From Carallia brachiata (lineage: Eukaryota > Streptophyta > Magnoliopsida > Malpighiales > Rhizophoraceae), in the NCBI GenBank assembly GCA_021464245.1, contig JADCRB010000047.1, positions 292,676-356,675 on the forward strand: DNA of 64,000 bases. The letters are read 5' to 3'. The notes beneath the pieces were generated by a model, which saw nothing but the letters and a program-made list of their open reading frames with translations, had not been told where the DNA came from and did no database searches. A program made the translations under genes and the position numbers. The first letter of the stretch is position 1. Each line of letters starts with the position of its first letter. This document shows positions 37,262 to 48,900 of this stretch, piece after piece.

Positions 37262-38271
37262 TATCAGAAAAAACTTGAAGCCAAGGTAGGGGCGCGAAAG
37301 TGAGGGGAGGCAAAGTCACAAACCACTAGGTCAAATCATACTATTAGTCCCTTTTTTGTATGGATAATTATAAAAAAAAGTCGGGTGGGCAATTGCCCCT
37401 CTCATACTGTGCTGGATCTGTCCCTGGTCAACACATTACTTTTATTTAAAAAAAGAAAAAAAAAATCCTTTTCTCCTTCTCTTCTTCTTCATCCTCCTCT
37501 TTTTCTCGGTAAGGTGAGATGTAATTAACTTGTCTGGTAATCTCACAACAACTGTGTATCACAGAGATCTTTAAATTAATTTACACAGATCTAAGTAGTT
37601 ATTTGTCCGAGTGCCTCGTTGGATTTGGTCTCGTGGCTTTTTTTTTCTTTTAGTTTAAAAGAAGACTAAAGTTCATATTATAGTTAAGAATGACAAATAT
37701 AATTCTTATTATTAATTGTAATTACGCATTAAACTACTACAAGTATGTACTTAGCTATTATAATATTGTCACGTGATATTTTAGTGAACTCGCACTTCCT
37801 AGGATTACTTTATGTGTGTATATGTAATAAATTTCTTTTGTGTGTGTTTACGATGAGTGCATGACCCAAAGTTAAGTAATTATATTTCTAGAAAAATAAT
37901 CCAACTAAGTCTGCTTTGAGAATTTCATTGAGCTCTGGAGGGTTGGTTAAAGAGAGATAAACTAGGATGTTGAAAAACTGAAAAAAGTAAGTCAATCTGT
38001 AATTCGTACCTCCGTGCACAAAGTCTAAATGAACTAACCAATCTCTTTGAATGAGTGCACGACAGCAAGACACCAAATTAGCAATGGTGGGCATTCATAA
38101 AAACTATATATTAATGCACATGATTTTATATTACAAACGCACCTATATCATCCGAGTCACTGCGACAAACTAAGCTCATTTCCAAATAATTAACTTGTAC
38201 TCTGGTAAAAATAGTATTGACTTTTTCCTGTTTTTTTTTTCAAAAAAGGAGGAATAAAAAAATAAATAAGA

Positions 38272-39201
38272 TCAGAGGATGCTGCCTTCGTAAATGGTAG
38301 ACAATCTGAGCCTAAAGGAACGAATTGCAGTGAATTTCGTTTGTCTGGAACCGGAAGCGTACTTTTTCACACTCGTTCTTGTTCTGAGAGAACCGGATCC
38401 GGAAGCAAGGCGGCGGGGGGCCTGCCGTTGTGGATATGGCTGTGGTTTTGGTTGATGATGAAGATGATCGAAGGCCTTGATAGAGTTGTTGTTGAGAATT
38501 TCATAACAATAATAATAATAATAATCATACTTGCTACTAGTAGCCTGATGACGATAAGGCGTGGTGTTGCTGCTGCTGCTAGGGCGATGATTATCGAGCA
38601 CTGCTGGAAGTGGAACAACAACAGCAGGAGAGACACGGGCATTCCTGCTTTGGCGGAGAGGGCGGCGGCGGAGGAGGCCACGGGATTCGGCCGAGTGCCT
38701 TTTGTTATGGTTAATGTTGTTCTGCTGCTTTGCCTTTGGCTCGGAATTGGACTTGGAAGAGTGGTTTTGGAGGGCAAGGGCGGCTTTGACGGCCAAAGCA
38801 GCCATGTCGGAAGGGCTGAGCCTGCGGTGAAGCCTGGAAGCATGAAGAACGTAATAGATGTGATCGGGAGAGAGAGGAGAGTGGGAGTCCATGACTGGAA
38901 TGTAATCCTCGTAAGTCAATAGATCCGCATCGCACAGAAGCCACGGTGATGATGATGATGATTTCGATGTTGATGTTGATGTTGATGATGTTATGGAGGA
39001 GGGAGTGCTGCTACTGGCTGCTTCTTCTTCTTCTTGGTCTTCTTCTTGAACAAGTACTTGAGAAGCAAGAACCGGAAGACGGTACTCTCGAAGCTGGCCG
39101 TTGATAGAGATGACTTTGGCGGTGGTGGCTGGAGGAAGAGGAGGATGATGATGATGATAATGATTTTCATCGGAAAATTGAGATGAGAAACAGATGCCCA
39201 T
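38272..39201 (-). CDS. DUF4228 (PADRE) domain protein, tandem copy 2
   Basis: Single-exon gene of 309 aa, starting MGICFSSQF and ending RLSTIYEGSIL. It has the same layout as copy 1: lipidation-type N-terminus, DUF4228 core with AKVISINGQLREYRLP and LLTYEDYIPVMDS, Ser-rich and Tyr-rich disordered middle, and basic tail. It is longer through extra Asn/Tyr/His repeats in the middle (a YDYYYYY run and a HLHHQPKPQ insert). Its frame is intact. Copy 1 and copy 2 differ mostly in simple-repeat length, so both appear to be under constraint in the core. Confidence 0.93.
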   Translation of the reverse strand: MGICFSSQFSDENHYHHHHPPLPPATTAKVISINGQLREYRLPVLASQVLVQEEDQEEEEAASSSTPSSITSSTSTSTSKSSSSSPWLLCDADLLTYEDYIPVMDSHSPLSPDHIYYVLHASRLHRRLSPSDMAALAVKAALALQNHSSKSNSEPKAKQQNNINHNKRHSAESRGLLRRRPLRQSRNARVSPAVVVPLPAVLDNHRPSSSSNTTPYRHQATSSKYDYYYYYCYEILNNNSIKAFDHLHHQPKPQPYPQRQAPRRLASGSGSLRTRTSVKKYASGSRQTKFTAIRSFRLRLSTIYEGSIL

Positions 39202-39383
39202 AGCTTTCTGTAGTAGAGACGTTCCCTTTTTTTTTTTTTTTTTGGTTGTTTTGGAAGGCTGAAATGAAATGAGGAATTAATGAGGAAGAGGGAGGAGGGG
39301 GGGCAGGCTTGGCTAGCTGCTGAGGTTCTGAGGTGGTGGTGGACTGAAGAGGCCTATCATTTCCCACGGATTGCCCACGCTCT

Positions 39384-39394
39384 TAATATATAGA
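39384..39394 (-). promoter_or_regulatory. TATA box of DUF4228 copy 2
   Basis: Minus-strand CTATATATTAAG lies about 185 bp upstream of the ATG, at the place homologous to the copy 1 TATA box. Upstream sequence continues without a MITE. Confidence 0.6.
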
Positions 39395-39759
39395 GTAGTG
39401 GGATAGTTACTCAATAATGTTTTATAATAATAAAAAAAATAAATAAAAAGGAAAAACAACAGAAAGAAATACAAGACGGGACGAGATGATTGGAGTTCAG
39501 ATTCATTCATTCATTCGTTTGAATTCTCTGACTGATATACCATTGTCTTTGTCTGCCCTGTGAGGCCGCTGACTGTGATTTGTGATAGCGATTTGTTTTT
39601 GGAACGCCAATCCATACTCGCTTTAACGTCAGCAAATCCGTCACCAAAACACAAATTATAATATGGAATACACTAAAACTTTTTTATTATATTATATTTT
39701 GGGAATGACAACAACGCGCAATTTCAAAAGATTGTGCATAATATTAAAAACTTTTTTTA

Positions 39760-39799
<40 letters not shown>

Positions 39800-40552
39800 T
39801 TTTTATAAATTTATAACTTTATATATATATATATATTATTTGAACTAATTAATTATTATATTTTTTTATATATATTATATAAAATATTATTTATATAGTA
39901 TAAAATATAGTCTGTTAATTTATTTACGTTAGGAGAATGAGATTTTTTTTTTTTTTTGTTAAAAAAAAGAATGGGACTTTTTCTTATACGGATGTGTGGG
40001 GTTGGTTAGAATTGTAGTACAGATGAATGGTACGCTTGTATTGTATTGTAAAGTGGAATTCCAACAAGGGCAACGGAAAATGTACATGTCAGCGATGACG
40101 TGGTATGACTACTACGTCTACGCGGACGCACTTCATCTCCCTCCGAATGTCACCTTTGGCATGCAATTTCCTTGCCATTCAAGTAGAGTTTCTTTCTCTG
40201 AACTCTCAAGTCAACACGTTACTCTTATTTATTTAAAAGAAATTTCCTTCTTCTTCTCTTCTTCTTCTTCTGGTAAGGTGAGATGTGATTAACTTATCTC
40301 GTAATCTCACAACAATAGGGTATCACATACATCTTTAAATTAATTTGCATAGTTCTAAGTAATTATTATTTGTCGGAGTGTCTTGTTGAATTTGGTCTTT
40401 TTTTTTCTTTTTTCTTTATTTTAAAAGAATGTCAAGATTCATATTATAGTTAGGAACGCAAGGATATAAATTTTATTATTAATTATAATAATGTATTAAA
40501 CCATTACAAGTACCTGCTTAGCTATTATAGTATTGTCTCATGATGTTTTAGT

Positions 40553-40679
40553 GAAGGTAACTGATATTTACACGCAAAAAAGGTTGCATGCACGCACAGA
40601 AAGAGTTAAAAGTCTTGATTTTGCTTTCTTGTGGTGCGTGTATGCAGCATTTTGCTGCGTGTGAATATCAATTGCCTTC
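40553..40679. mobile_element. 127-bp MITE with empty sites in units 1 and 2
   Basis: Left end GAAGGTAACTGATATTTACA and the inverted right end GAAGGCAATTGATATTCACA form about 26-bp TIRs. AGT is duplicated on both sides. Deleting the element plus one AGT gives TTTTAGTGAAC, as found uninterrupted near 33507 and 37793. No coding content. Confidence 0.9.
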
Positions 40680-40955
40680 AGTGAACTAGCATTTTATTTT
40701 TGTCTAGTAAATATATATATATATATTTGTGTTTCATGGAGGCCATGGCTTAAAGTTAAGTAATTATATTTCTAAGAAAATAAATTCCAACAAAGTCTAC
40801 TTTGAGAATTTCATTGAATTTCAGAGGGAGTTGGTTAAATAGAGATAAACTATAACGTTGAAAAAACTCAAAAGAAGTAAGTCAATTCACAGTTCAATTA
40901 CTTTTCGATGCACAAAGACTAAATGAACCAACCAATCTCTCTGAATAAGTGTGCG

Positions 40956-41267
40956 CTAGCAAGACACCAAATAGCTTAAGGTGGATTGGCTGCACACCCT
41001 GAAGAATAGCCTAACATGCTTTGTTTGGGAGTCAGTTTCTGCAATCACCTTTTGGAAGCCACTTTCCCAAGCTAGCTTCAGACCTTGTAACATCCTCATA
41101 GTTCTGCTCCAAAGATAGAAGTCACACCAATATTGAGAGCAAAAACCTCGATGCAAGATCCATAGTGGTCTCGTGCGATACCACCTGTTCCTACTTTCAA
41201 GATTACCATGAACTACAGCATCACTATTGACTTTGACCCTGCCACTTGGAGGCCTTTGCCACCCCAC
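40956..41267 (-). pseudogene. RNase H (RVT_3-like) remnant, unit 3
   Basis: Minus-strand frame opens GWQRPPSGRVKVNSDAVVHG, typical of the RNase H domain attached to plant non-LTR reverse transcriptases (the conserved first Asp is in NSDA). Later KLAWESGFQKVIAETDSQT carries the last conserved Asp. The middle is frame-shifted and the usual central Glu segment is lost. Surrounding RT sequence is missing. Confidence 0.7.
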
Positions 41268-41270
41268 TAA

Positions 41271-42717
41271 TTAAATATGTTGCTCCTTGCTACTAGTGCG
41301 GCAAGAAAATTCATTCCCGCTAGATTCCCATGCATCAACAAATTCATTGTCTTTTTCTCTTCTTTTTAAACAGCAAACCAAGATTTTATCTAAAGGAATG
41401 ACCACGTGACTATAGGCTTATGGGAGACGACGGTAAACAAAACACATAAGTGACAGAAAATCAGAAAATAGGCACGTGAGGATCTTTCCCTGCATAAAAT
41501 TAAGAAGAAAGGGTGTGCGCTGGAGGAACAAAACTTGTATTTTCATTCATTGATTTATAGTAGCTTGTACATTCCTGTATATCTATAAGACTAGTGCTTT
41601 TCCTGTACAAAAGACCATTGAATTATCACTTAAGGTGATAGTTTAATAGTAAGTTAGTATATCTTTTAATGTATTGGTCTAAGTTCGAATTTTATTGTCG
41701 TCACCTTCCCTATAAAGTGAGAGAGATTGTATGATGTGATATTTAGTTTAAAACTCGTTGATACTGAAATTTGATTTAAGGAAGGTGCACTCGACACCAT
41801 TAGTATTTGGTAATAAGTTTTCTCTATAAGAAAGATTAAATGACGACGTAATAAGCAATTTCGGTCTCAACCAGCATATGCAATAACTTGTATACTAATA
41901 ATACATATTTTTTGCTAGTAAAAAAGAAGAAAAAGACAATCGAGTTAAATCCAAGTGCTTGAGCCAAATAACCACAAGCTGATTACGTTTGTTTGTCCGC
42001 TAACACCCCGTAGTTAAAAGCCAATCATAGAGAAAATAAAATATTGGTATCTATATCTCCTGTTGATACCCGGTACAAAGTGCCAAAATACCGCAACGTC
42101 AGTGGGATAGTCATGCAACTACCCGACAAATTGTCTATCTCAGAACCTAAGAAATTGTCTATCTCATAACCAACCTACCACGCCATAACCGACCCTGTAA
42201 TCGACCTAGAAATCTTGCAGCAAAAGCAACCATTGTGGGCCCCAAGGAATCATTGCAGATGATCAGGTCCTCGACACCCTCCTTCAACATCTTCAAGACT
42301 TAGAAATAAACAAGCCCCGAACCTGATTCAAACTAGACAGCACACTCCACCCACCTATGACCTATGAACACGCATTGCCACATAGCTCCTGCTTTCATGG
42401 GCGAAACCAATGTACACGTTATCTCAATCAAACGTTACTAATTTCTCGGTAGTAACAGTTTAATGTTGGGTTAATTATGATTCTTTTGAGTCAGGTTATC
42501 AGTTACCCAAGTCTTCAATATTCGTGATAGTATGCAAAAGCGAAAAATCCAAAGCAATATCAAGCTAAAGTCAAGGTCCAATAACCAAATAGAGTTTGCC
42601 TTTATTCGTAGGAAAATGGAATTAATTATTAATTAATTTTATGGATCAATACGAATTAATTTAGATGGGGTGAGAAGAGAAGTAGAAATGTGCGCTTGAA
42701 TGTAAGAATCATGTCTC
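41271..42717. other. Intergenic, no gene recognised
   Basis: Bases 42060-42460 are markedly less AT-rich than the flanks (TACCCGGTACAAAGTGCC and onward) and may be an old repeat fragment. I see no coding frame or element ends. Confidence 0.45.
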
Positions 42718-42720
42718 TTA

Positions 42721-43184
42721 CAATGTGTTTGGATAAAATTTTTGGATGAGAAGAAAGTGAAAGAGAGAAAAGTGGAAGAGAGAATCATCAGAAAAGAGAA
42801 ATGTTTTCTATTCTTTCTTATATTTGGAAAGAGGTGATAAGAAAGAAAAAAATTATAAATTTTTTTATTTGAAAATAATAGAAAGTGAAGAAGAGAAAAA
42901 TAAAATGTTTTGCAATAGTAATTTTATCTTTCATAATAACTTCTATGTAAATATTTTGTTTAGGTAAAAGTGTAATTTTCAAATTATATGAGACGTAATT
43001 GAGTTATTTAATAAGTAAGAGAACTAACAACATTCCTTAATTAGTTTTTGTGGGCTAGAGAAAATTAGAGGAATTAAAAATTTTCTTCTTACATACTTTT
43101 CAAACATTTCCTAAATACAATAATTTACCTTAATTCTCTCACTTTCCTTTCCCTCTCCTTTTTTTCCCTCTCCCAAACATAATG
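42721..43184. mobile_element. Harbinger-like MITE, first of a tandem pair
   Basis: 464 bp with ends CAATGTGTTTGG and, inverted, CATTATGTTTGG. Flanked by TTA at 42718-42720 and 43185-43187, the 3-bp target typical of PIF/Harbinger. Interior is purine-rich at left and pyrimidine-rich at right. Related to 43188-43673 and 56697-57029. Confidence 0.85.
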
Positions 43185-43187
43185 TTA

Positions 43188-43673
43188 CACTGTGCTTAGA
43201 TTAAATCCTTAGGAGAGAGAAAATGAGGGAAAGGAAAGTGGGAGAAAGGATAATTGGAGGAGAAAAATATTTTTTATTCTCTTATATTTGAAAATAGATG
43301 ATAAGAGAGAAGAAAATTATAAATTCTTTTATTTGAGAAAAGATGGGAAGTGAGGAGGAAGAAAATAAAATGTTTTAGAATAGTAATTCTATCATTCGTA
43401 ATAAATTCTATTTAAATGTTTTATTTAGATAAAATTATAATTTTTAAATTATGTGAGGGGTAATTGAGTCATTTAATAAATTTAGTAAGTAAACTAATGA
43501 TTTTTTTTTTCTTTTTTGAAAGGATTGATTTTAATAGACCAGAGAGAATTAGAAAAATTGAAAACTTTCCTCCCCTTATTTTTCAAACATGTTCTAAATA
43601 TAATAATTTTATAATTCTTCCACTTTTGTCTCCCTCCTTTTTTTCTCTCTCCCAAACACAATGTTAGACACAA
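43188..43673. mobile_element. Harbinger-like MITE, second of a tandem pair
   Basis: 486 bp starting CACTGTGCTTAG and ending CCAAACACAATG, flanked by TTA (43185-43187, shared with the first element, and 43674-43676). The interior aligns with the first element over most of its length (for example AAAATAAAATGTTTT and GTAATTGAGT blocks). Confidence 0.85.
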
Positions 43674-43676
43674 TAA

Positions 43677-44329
43677 TTGATTACGAGGCATGTGGGAATC
43701 AGATGCTTTGCTGGCAAAAAAAAAAAACAAAAAACATTTCGTGCCATCTCATGTATGCTATGTTTACCTTGCTTTCCTTCTCTTATTATAAGCAACATGA
43801 ACTTAAACCTTCTGATACCTGGTTTATATAGATATATATATATATACGCACACCTGTATATGTGTATTTTAACTTATATTTGAATTGAAATCATGCAATG
43901 CAAGGGCATGTGGTGGCCATACTCCTTCTTCATTCTTTTATTTTATCAAAAACTAAAATTTAAATATATTTAGTGTTATTTTAAATATATTTAATATTGT
44001 CTTAAATTATAAATTTTTAAAATTTTTTTAATTAATGCTGTCTGGTTACTTTTTTTGGCTATGTGAGCCTAGCCACTAACTTTTTCTGATTAATTATCTA
44101 TTAATAGATTTTTTTTTTTTTTCCGATTGACAATGATTGGGCCCAATTGTAATATTAGGCCTGCCGAGACTACTAGTTAAAACGGCGCGCATGAGTGGAT
44201 GCTAAGCGCAATACCGAGCCTGAGCTTCGAGCGTCAAACAGTAAATTCAAAATTAGGCTCAGGCTTCAGGCTAGGACCCAAAAAAAAAAAAGACAAAAGG
44301 CTCAAGCTCAGGTTTTGTGCGGGAAAGCC
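43677..44329. other. Intergenic
   Basis: AT-rich, with a short TA run near 43832. Bases 44160-44330 form a more GC-rich transition into the possible transcript at 44330. No gene recognised. Confidence 0.45.
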
Positions 44330-45350
44330 GTTCCTTATGTTGTAACTTGTAGCCTTCGAAAGCGTATTCTCCCAATTCTACGCTTCCATTTTCGGCAATT
44401 CCAACATTCAGTCCACCCTCTAGACATTCCAAAGATTAGTGAGAGTGGGAGGACAGTGAACGAAGAACACGAGCAGAGTGGGTGGCCGCCTGCAGAGAGA
44501 GAGAGAGAGAGAGAGAGGTTTCAAGGGTTTTAGCTGGGTATCCATTATGGAGAGCCGGCGTAGTTATTGATACATAAAACCAGCTACAACATTGCAGGTA
44601 TCCATGTTCTTTGTTCTTCTGGTCATTCTTTTGTTTTGTTTTGTTTTTTTAACTTAATTTGCTCTCAATTTAACAAGCGTAACATTATAATTTGGGTTTT
44701 TCTGTTCCGTCTTAATTGTTAATTTCTTAGACTGGCTTTTGGATCTTAGGGTTTCTGATGTTTCAATCCTGAATCGTTATATATTAGGGTGACATTTTAG
44801 GTCTCGATTCATTCTCTCAAATTTTTTATAAAAGCAAAAATCATAATTTCACCTGCCATTTTTTTTTTGGTCTTTTAAAAATTTTATTTACGACAACTAT
44901 TTTTTTGAATTCACCTTAACTGTTAAGTATAACCTCGACGGCACGTTATTCTACTCATATTTCGTAACATATCATTTATTTAATATTTATTTTTTAATTT
45001 AACCATCTGATTTATATTATTATATTTACATATACTCTAAGCTCTCTACGATATTCCTATATTGATTTAGTGTAGAATGTTGAAGAGTATGCATATGGAG
45101 GCTGCAGCAAATTTATAAACTAAGAACCTATCAGAAGGGAAGATATAGAGGCAACAGCAAAGAATGCTCACTAGGTGAAGATGATGGATAATCTGGCGCA
45201 TGCCGTGTTGAGTCTTTCAGGATGAGGGGCCACGGAGACCTAAAGCGTCCTGGTTTGCTGGTTGGTTGGTCTGTTCGTGATGCCACTTCCTGTTTTCCCT
45301 CCCATTTCTGGAAAAAGTGTTTGCATGTCTTTGTATTAATATTATAATAA
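44330..45350 (+). ncRNA. Possible spliced noncoding transcript or relic 5' exons
   Basis: A GC-richer block (44330-44598) with a GA repeat (44491-44517) ends at TTGCAG followed by GTATCC, a good donor. It is followed by T-rich intron-like DNA and a second GC-richer block (about 45070-45340) after TTGATTTAG, an acceptor-like site. The blocks hold only short frames (one ATG frame at 44547 stops after 8 codons). It could be a lncRNA, the 5' part of a decayed gene, or chance. Confidence 0.3.
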
Positions 45351-45943
45351 TCATTCGGTGCTTTTAACTACTCGAGACATTTTATTAAAACCTTTTAATT
45401 CTTTATTCAAATCTTGATTCTGTGTTTAAGTGTAAGTCTTGACGAATCTTTTTCTATTTTTTGAGAACTTCCAAACTCTCTTGTATTATAAGAATAATAA
45501 TAATAATAACAATTGTCATTTTCCAAGAAATGCTCGTCGGCCCGACAGAGACATCACCAACAGTTGTAGAATGGCAAAAATGTTATAGAATCTAGCTAGG
45601 GGTGTTGGATAAGGCAGAAGAACAATTGAGGAAATTATATGTAGTTTCACATGATGTTTCAATTATACATGGTATATGAAATTATTGTCTGCTCTAATTT
45701 TTGTTCAATAAATTTAATAATTAGTTCTCCAATCCTTAGTCTTTTGATCCACGATTAAGATTTGAAAACTCTTTCTTAAGTCTTCGTTCCACTTTAGCCA
45801 AGTGTAGCTTGAATCAATATTAAGTTGTCAACCAAGAAAAATACAAAATTATTCTTTCTAATTACTTTAGGGCAAAGAAAAAAAAAAATTCTTATTGATC
45901 AATCAACTCCATCTCACTGGATACATGGCATATACTGACACCC
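45351..45943. other. Intergenic; 3' flank of the terpene synthase
   Basis: AT-rich with an AAT repeat near 45491. It probably contains the terpene synthase 3' UTR. Nothing else recognised. Confidence 0.5.
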
Positions 45944-48900
45944 CTATAATATTAAACAAATGCTCATCTCATGCAACAAGCCAGGAACCTCTGCTTTTGA
46001 AAGGTTACATACAATTAGTGGGTATCGGGTTATGAACAAATTAGTGATGGAATCTTTCAAGTAAATTGGGTTTGTCAATCCATCAACGTACTTGTTACAA
46101 ACTTCCGGAATTCGTGCAATATTAACTAATCGCTTCAGAAGATTAATGGAAACCTGTGTTGGCCTCATGCATTCTTCGTTTATCTCCTTCCAAGCGTGTT
46201 CAATCTTCCTCTCCAGCTCTTCAATTGCCTTATTTGTTGGGACTCCATATTGGTTCATATAACAGTCAACACTCGAAGCAACGTGCTCTCTCACTTTCCT
46301 TTGCTCAGCCTTCAAATATTAGATGACACAATTAATCAGTTATCACAAATAGCTACATACATGTGTGTGTGGCATTATGTATATATATGCGCGTGTGTGT
46401 ATAAAAGTATTGATATGGTTTCTTACCTGACCATCAGATATGTCATCCCTGAGTCGACCAATAATGGCAAAAGACTCAAGTATCTTCGGTTTGCTTTGCA
46501 ACCATTCAAATTCCTTGATTCCTGCAATTTTGCCCATTCCCATGGAACATATGCTTGCAACTTCCAGTACTGCAGTTGTGAGGGAAGCGATTTTCATGTA
46601 CTCATCAAAAGTTGGCACATAACCTTCATTGAACCATCGAGCCTCTGCATCGTAGGCTCTTGCTAATTCCTTTACCTACACAAAGTTTATATTACTATTA
46701 TAACTTCAGAAACAAATTATTTAGCTCGCAAAGTACATTTATTCAATAGGAAGTCCAGCCACCAATCCAGGCCATTCATAAGCTTAATTAAGCTTTTGAT
46801 TATTCTATGCAAATTTCATGTTGAGATAACAAACCTGGAAGTTTAACATCTCCTATTTTTTGGACGCAACTCGACAAGAGGGTAAAATAGAAGCTAAGTG
46901 TATATTGGACCAACCAAATTCAGCGTAACTCAATATCTATACGTAAGTATATAAAGTCGAAAGAAGAGAAAATTTTAGACTTTCTCTTTCTGCCATGTGG
47001 CAGTTGATCATAAATTTATAAGTTAAAATATTAAAATATTTTATAATTTTTAAATTTCGGTTATAATCAAGATTAATATTTTATAAATTTAATTGCAATC
47101 AAATAAGGATTCTATTAATTTTGTATAATAATACTTTGACTTTAATTAAATGCTTATAATTATAAATTTTTTGTAAATTAAAAAATTATAATATTTTATA
47201 ATTTTCAAATTTTTGTTACTTAGGATTTATTAATTAATTAATATAAAGATAATTATAATGAAATAAAGATTTTATTGATTTTGTATAGTTCCACTTTGAC
47301 TCTAATTGAATCTTTATAATTATAAAATTATATTTATAATAAAAGAAAATTAAAAAAAGAATAAAAAATTATTATAAGATTTTTATTCTAAAATAAAAGA
47401 TCATGCCTAGGCATAGAAGATACGTTATAATTCAAAAAGAAATTAATATAATAGAATTGTAATAGAAGATACATTACAATAAAATGGAGTAGAAAAATTG
47501 GATACGTTATGCTAAAGTAATAATTTTATTTAATACAGTAAAATCCAAAAAGAAAAATTGATTTGTAGTCTTTCTTAGGATTTGAATAAAATTAGGATTT
47601 TAATATGTGAGATTTCTTAGAATTTAAACAGAATTAATTTTAATAGACATATAGTCATCTTTTTCGTAATATAAAATTGCAAGCATGTTAGCCAAAATTC
47701 ATATTTCTCCTTTTCTTTTGTTTCTCAATAATCTTTTGTCATCTCTCAGTTATATTTCTCAATCATAGGTAATAATTTCTCATCCAAATTATTATTATTT
47801 TTTATAATCATATGTGTAGTCTTTTGTTCTTGAATAGTTTCTCATCCCAATTATTTTGATAATAATTTTTATATGTAGACCAAAGGAAGTTAATGCCCAG
47901 TTTCATATTATCTTTTGTTCTTAATTCATATCTCATTTGAATTATTTTGGTAATAGTTTTTATATGTAGGCCATAGGGGTTAATTCCCAATTTCATATTA
48001 TTTTTTTACTCAAGTTGTTTTTTTATTGTAATTAAAGTTGTTTTTTTTTATATGTATATTTCATTAGTGGTAGTAGATATAAACAAAATAGCATCCTTTG
48101 TAAACATAATGAGGGAATTTATTTACAATTAAATATTAAATATTTGCCAAAAAAATACTATTACAAAAAATTACGTTGTCTTAGGATTCGTATCGATAAT
48201 ATTTATAACATCTATATAGATATATTTAACATTCATGTAGACATTAGATGACCTCATATTAAACACAATAGCATCAGTTTAAATCGTATGTGCTTTGTGT
48301 TTTTTTTTTTGTTTGAAACTTTCACTTAAATGATTTCAAAAATTTTCCATGCACAAAACATAATAGTATACATGTGCTTCTACAAAATATATAATTAACT
48401 TAGTAAAAAATATTTATTGATTTCGCGTATCACGCAAGTTATTTACTAGTCTAATATCTATTTAATTAGTATAAAAGGGAAGTTTAGAGAAAGCTTCTCC
48501 TTGATTCTAGGTCTTACTTGGCATTCTTACAAATTTCCTCTTCAATTCTTATAAAAACAAAAAAAAAGCTTCATAAATTGTTCATCTTTTTAATTAATTT
48601 GCTACATGTCCATTCTTTCACAATTATTACCATTGAAAACCTCTTCAATTCTTATAAAAACAAAAAAAAAAACTTCATAAAATTGTTCATCTTTTTAATT
48701 AATTTGCTACCTGTCCATTCTTTCACAAATATTACCATTGAAAATTTTTGTAGCCATTCTTTCATAATTATTTACCATGAAAACCTCTTCAATTCTTATA
48801 AAAATAGAAAAAGTTTCATAAAATTGTTCATCTTTTTAATTAATTTGCTATATATCCATTCTTTCACAATTATTACCATTGAAAATCTTTGTAACCATTC

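Larger units (their letters stand above)
35266..37426. mobile_element. 2.16-kb insertion with degenerate terminal inverted repeats in unit 2
   Basis: Units 1 and 3 read straight through GAAGTCAACACGTTAC or its equivalent; unit 2 is broken there. The insert begins AGGGATAGATTTAG and ends with the inverted form of AGGGACAGATCCAG, followed by loosely matching inner sequence. These end motifs resemble plant DNA transposon termini. No transposase is visible. A second element is nested inside (about 35918-37261). Confidence 0.65.
34300..38075. repeat. Tandem block, unit 2 (gene-less)
   Basis: Repeats the upstream cassette (34340-35260, resuming 37427-38070) but contains no DUF4228 gene. It stops inside the right-end sequence at GACACCAAA (about 38075), where unit 3 begins directly with TTAGCAATGGTGGGCATTC. 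That abrupt join is the duplication breakpoint. The cassette is interrupted by a 2.16-kb insertion at 35266-37426. Confidence 0.8.
38076..41270. repeat. Tandem block, unit 3
   Basis: Complete unit: DUF4228 copy 2, promoter, upstream cassette (39480-40480) and RNase H remnant. It lacks the MITE found in unit 1 but has its own 127-bp MITE at 40553-40679. Its left edge repeats 30455 onward. Confidence 0.85.

Noticed and set aside
44195..44533. 112-codon open frame ending in Arg-Glu repeats
   Set aside because: It runs through a GA microsatellite, has no recognisable domain and ends just before a better-looking splice donor. More likely untranslated sequence.
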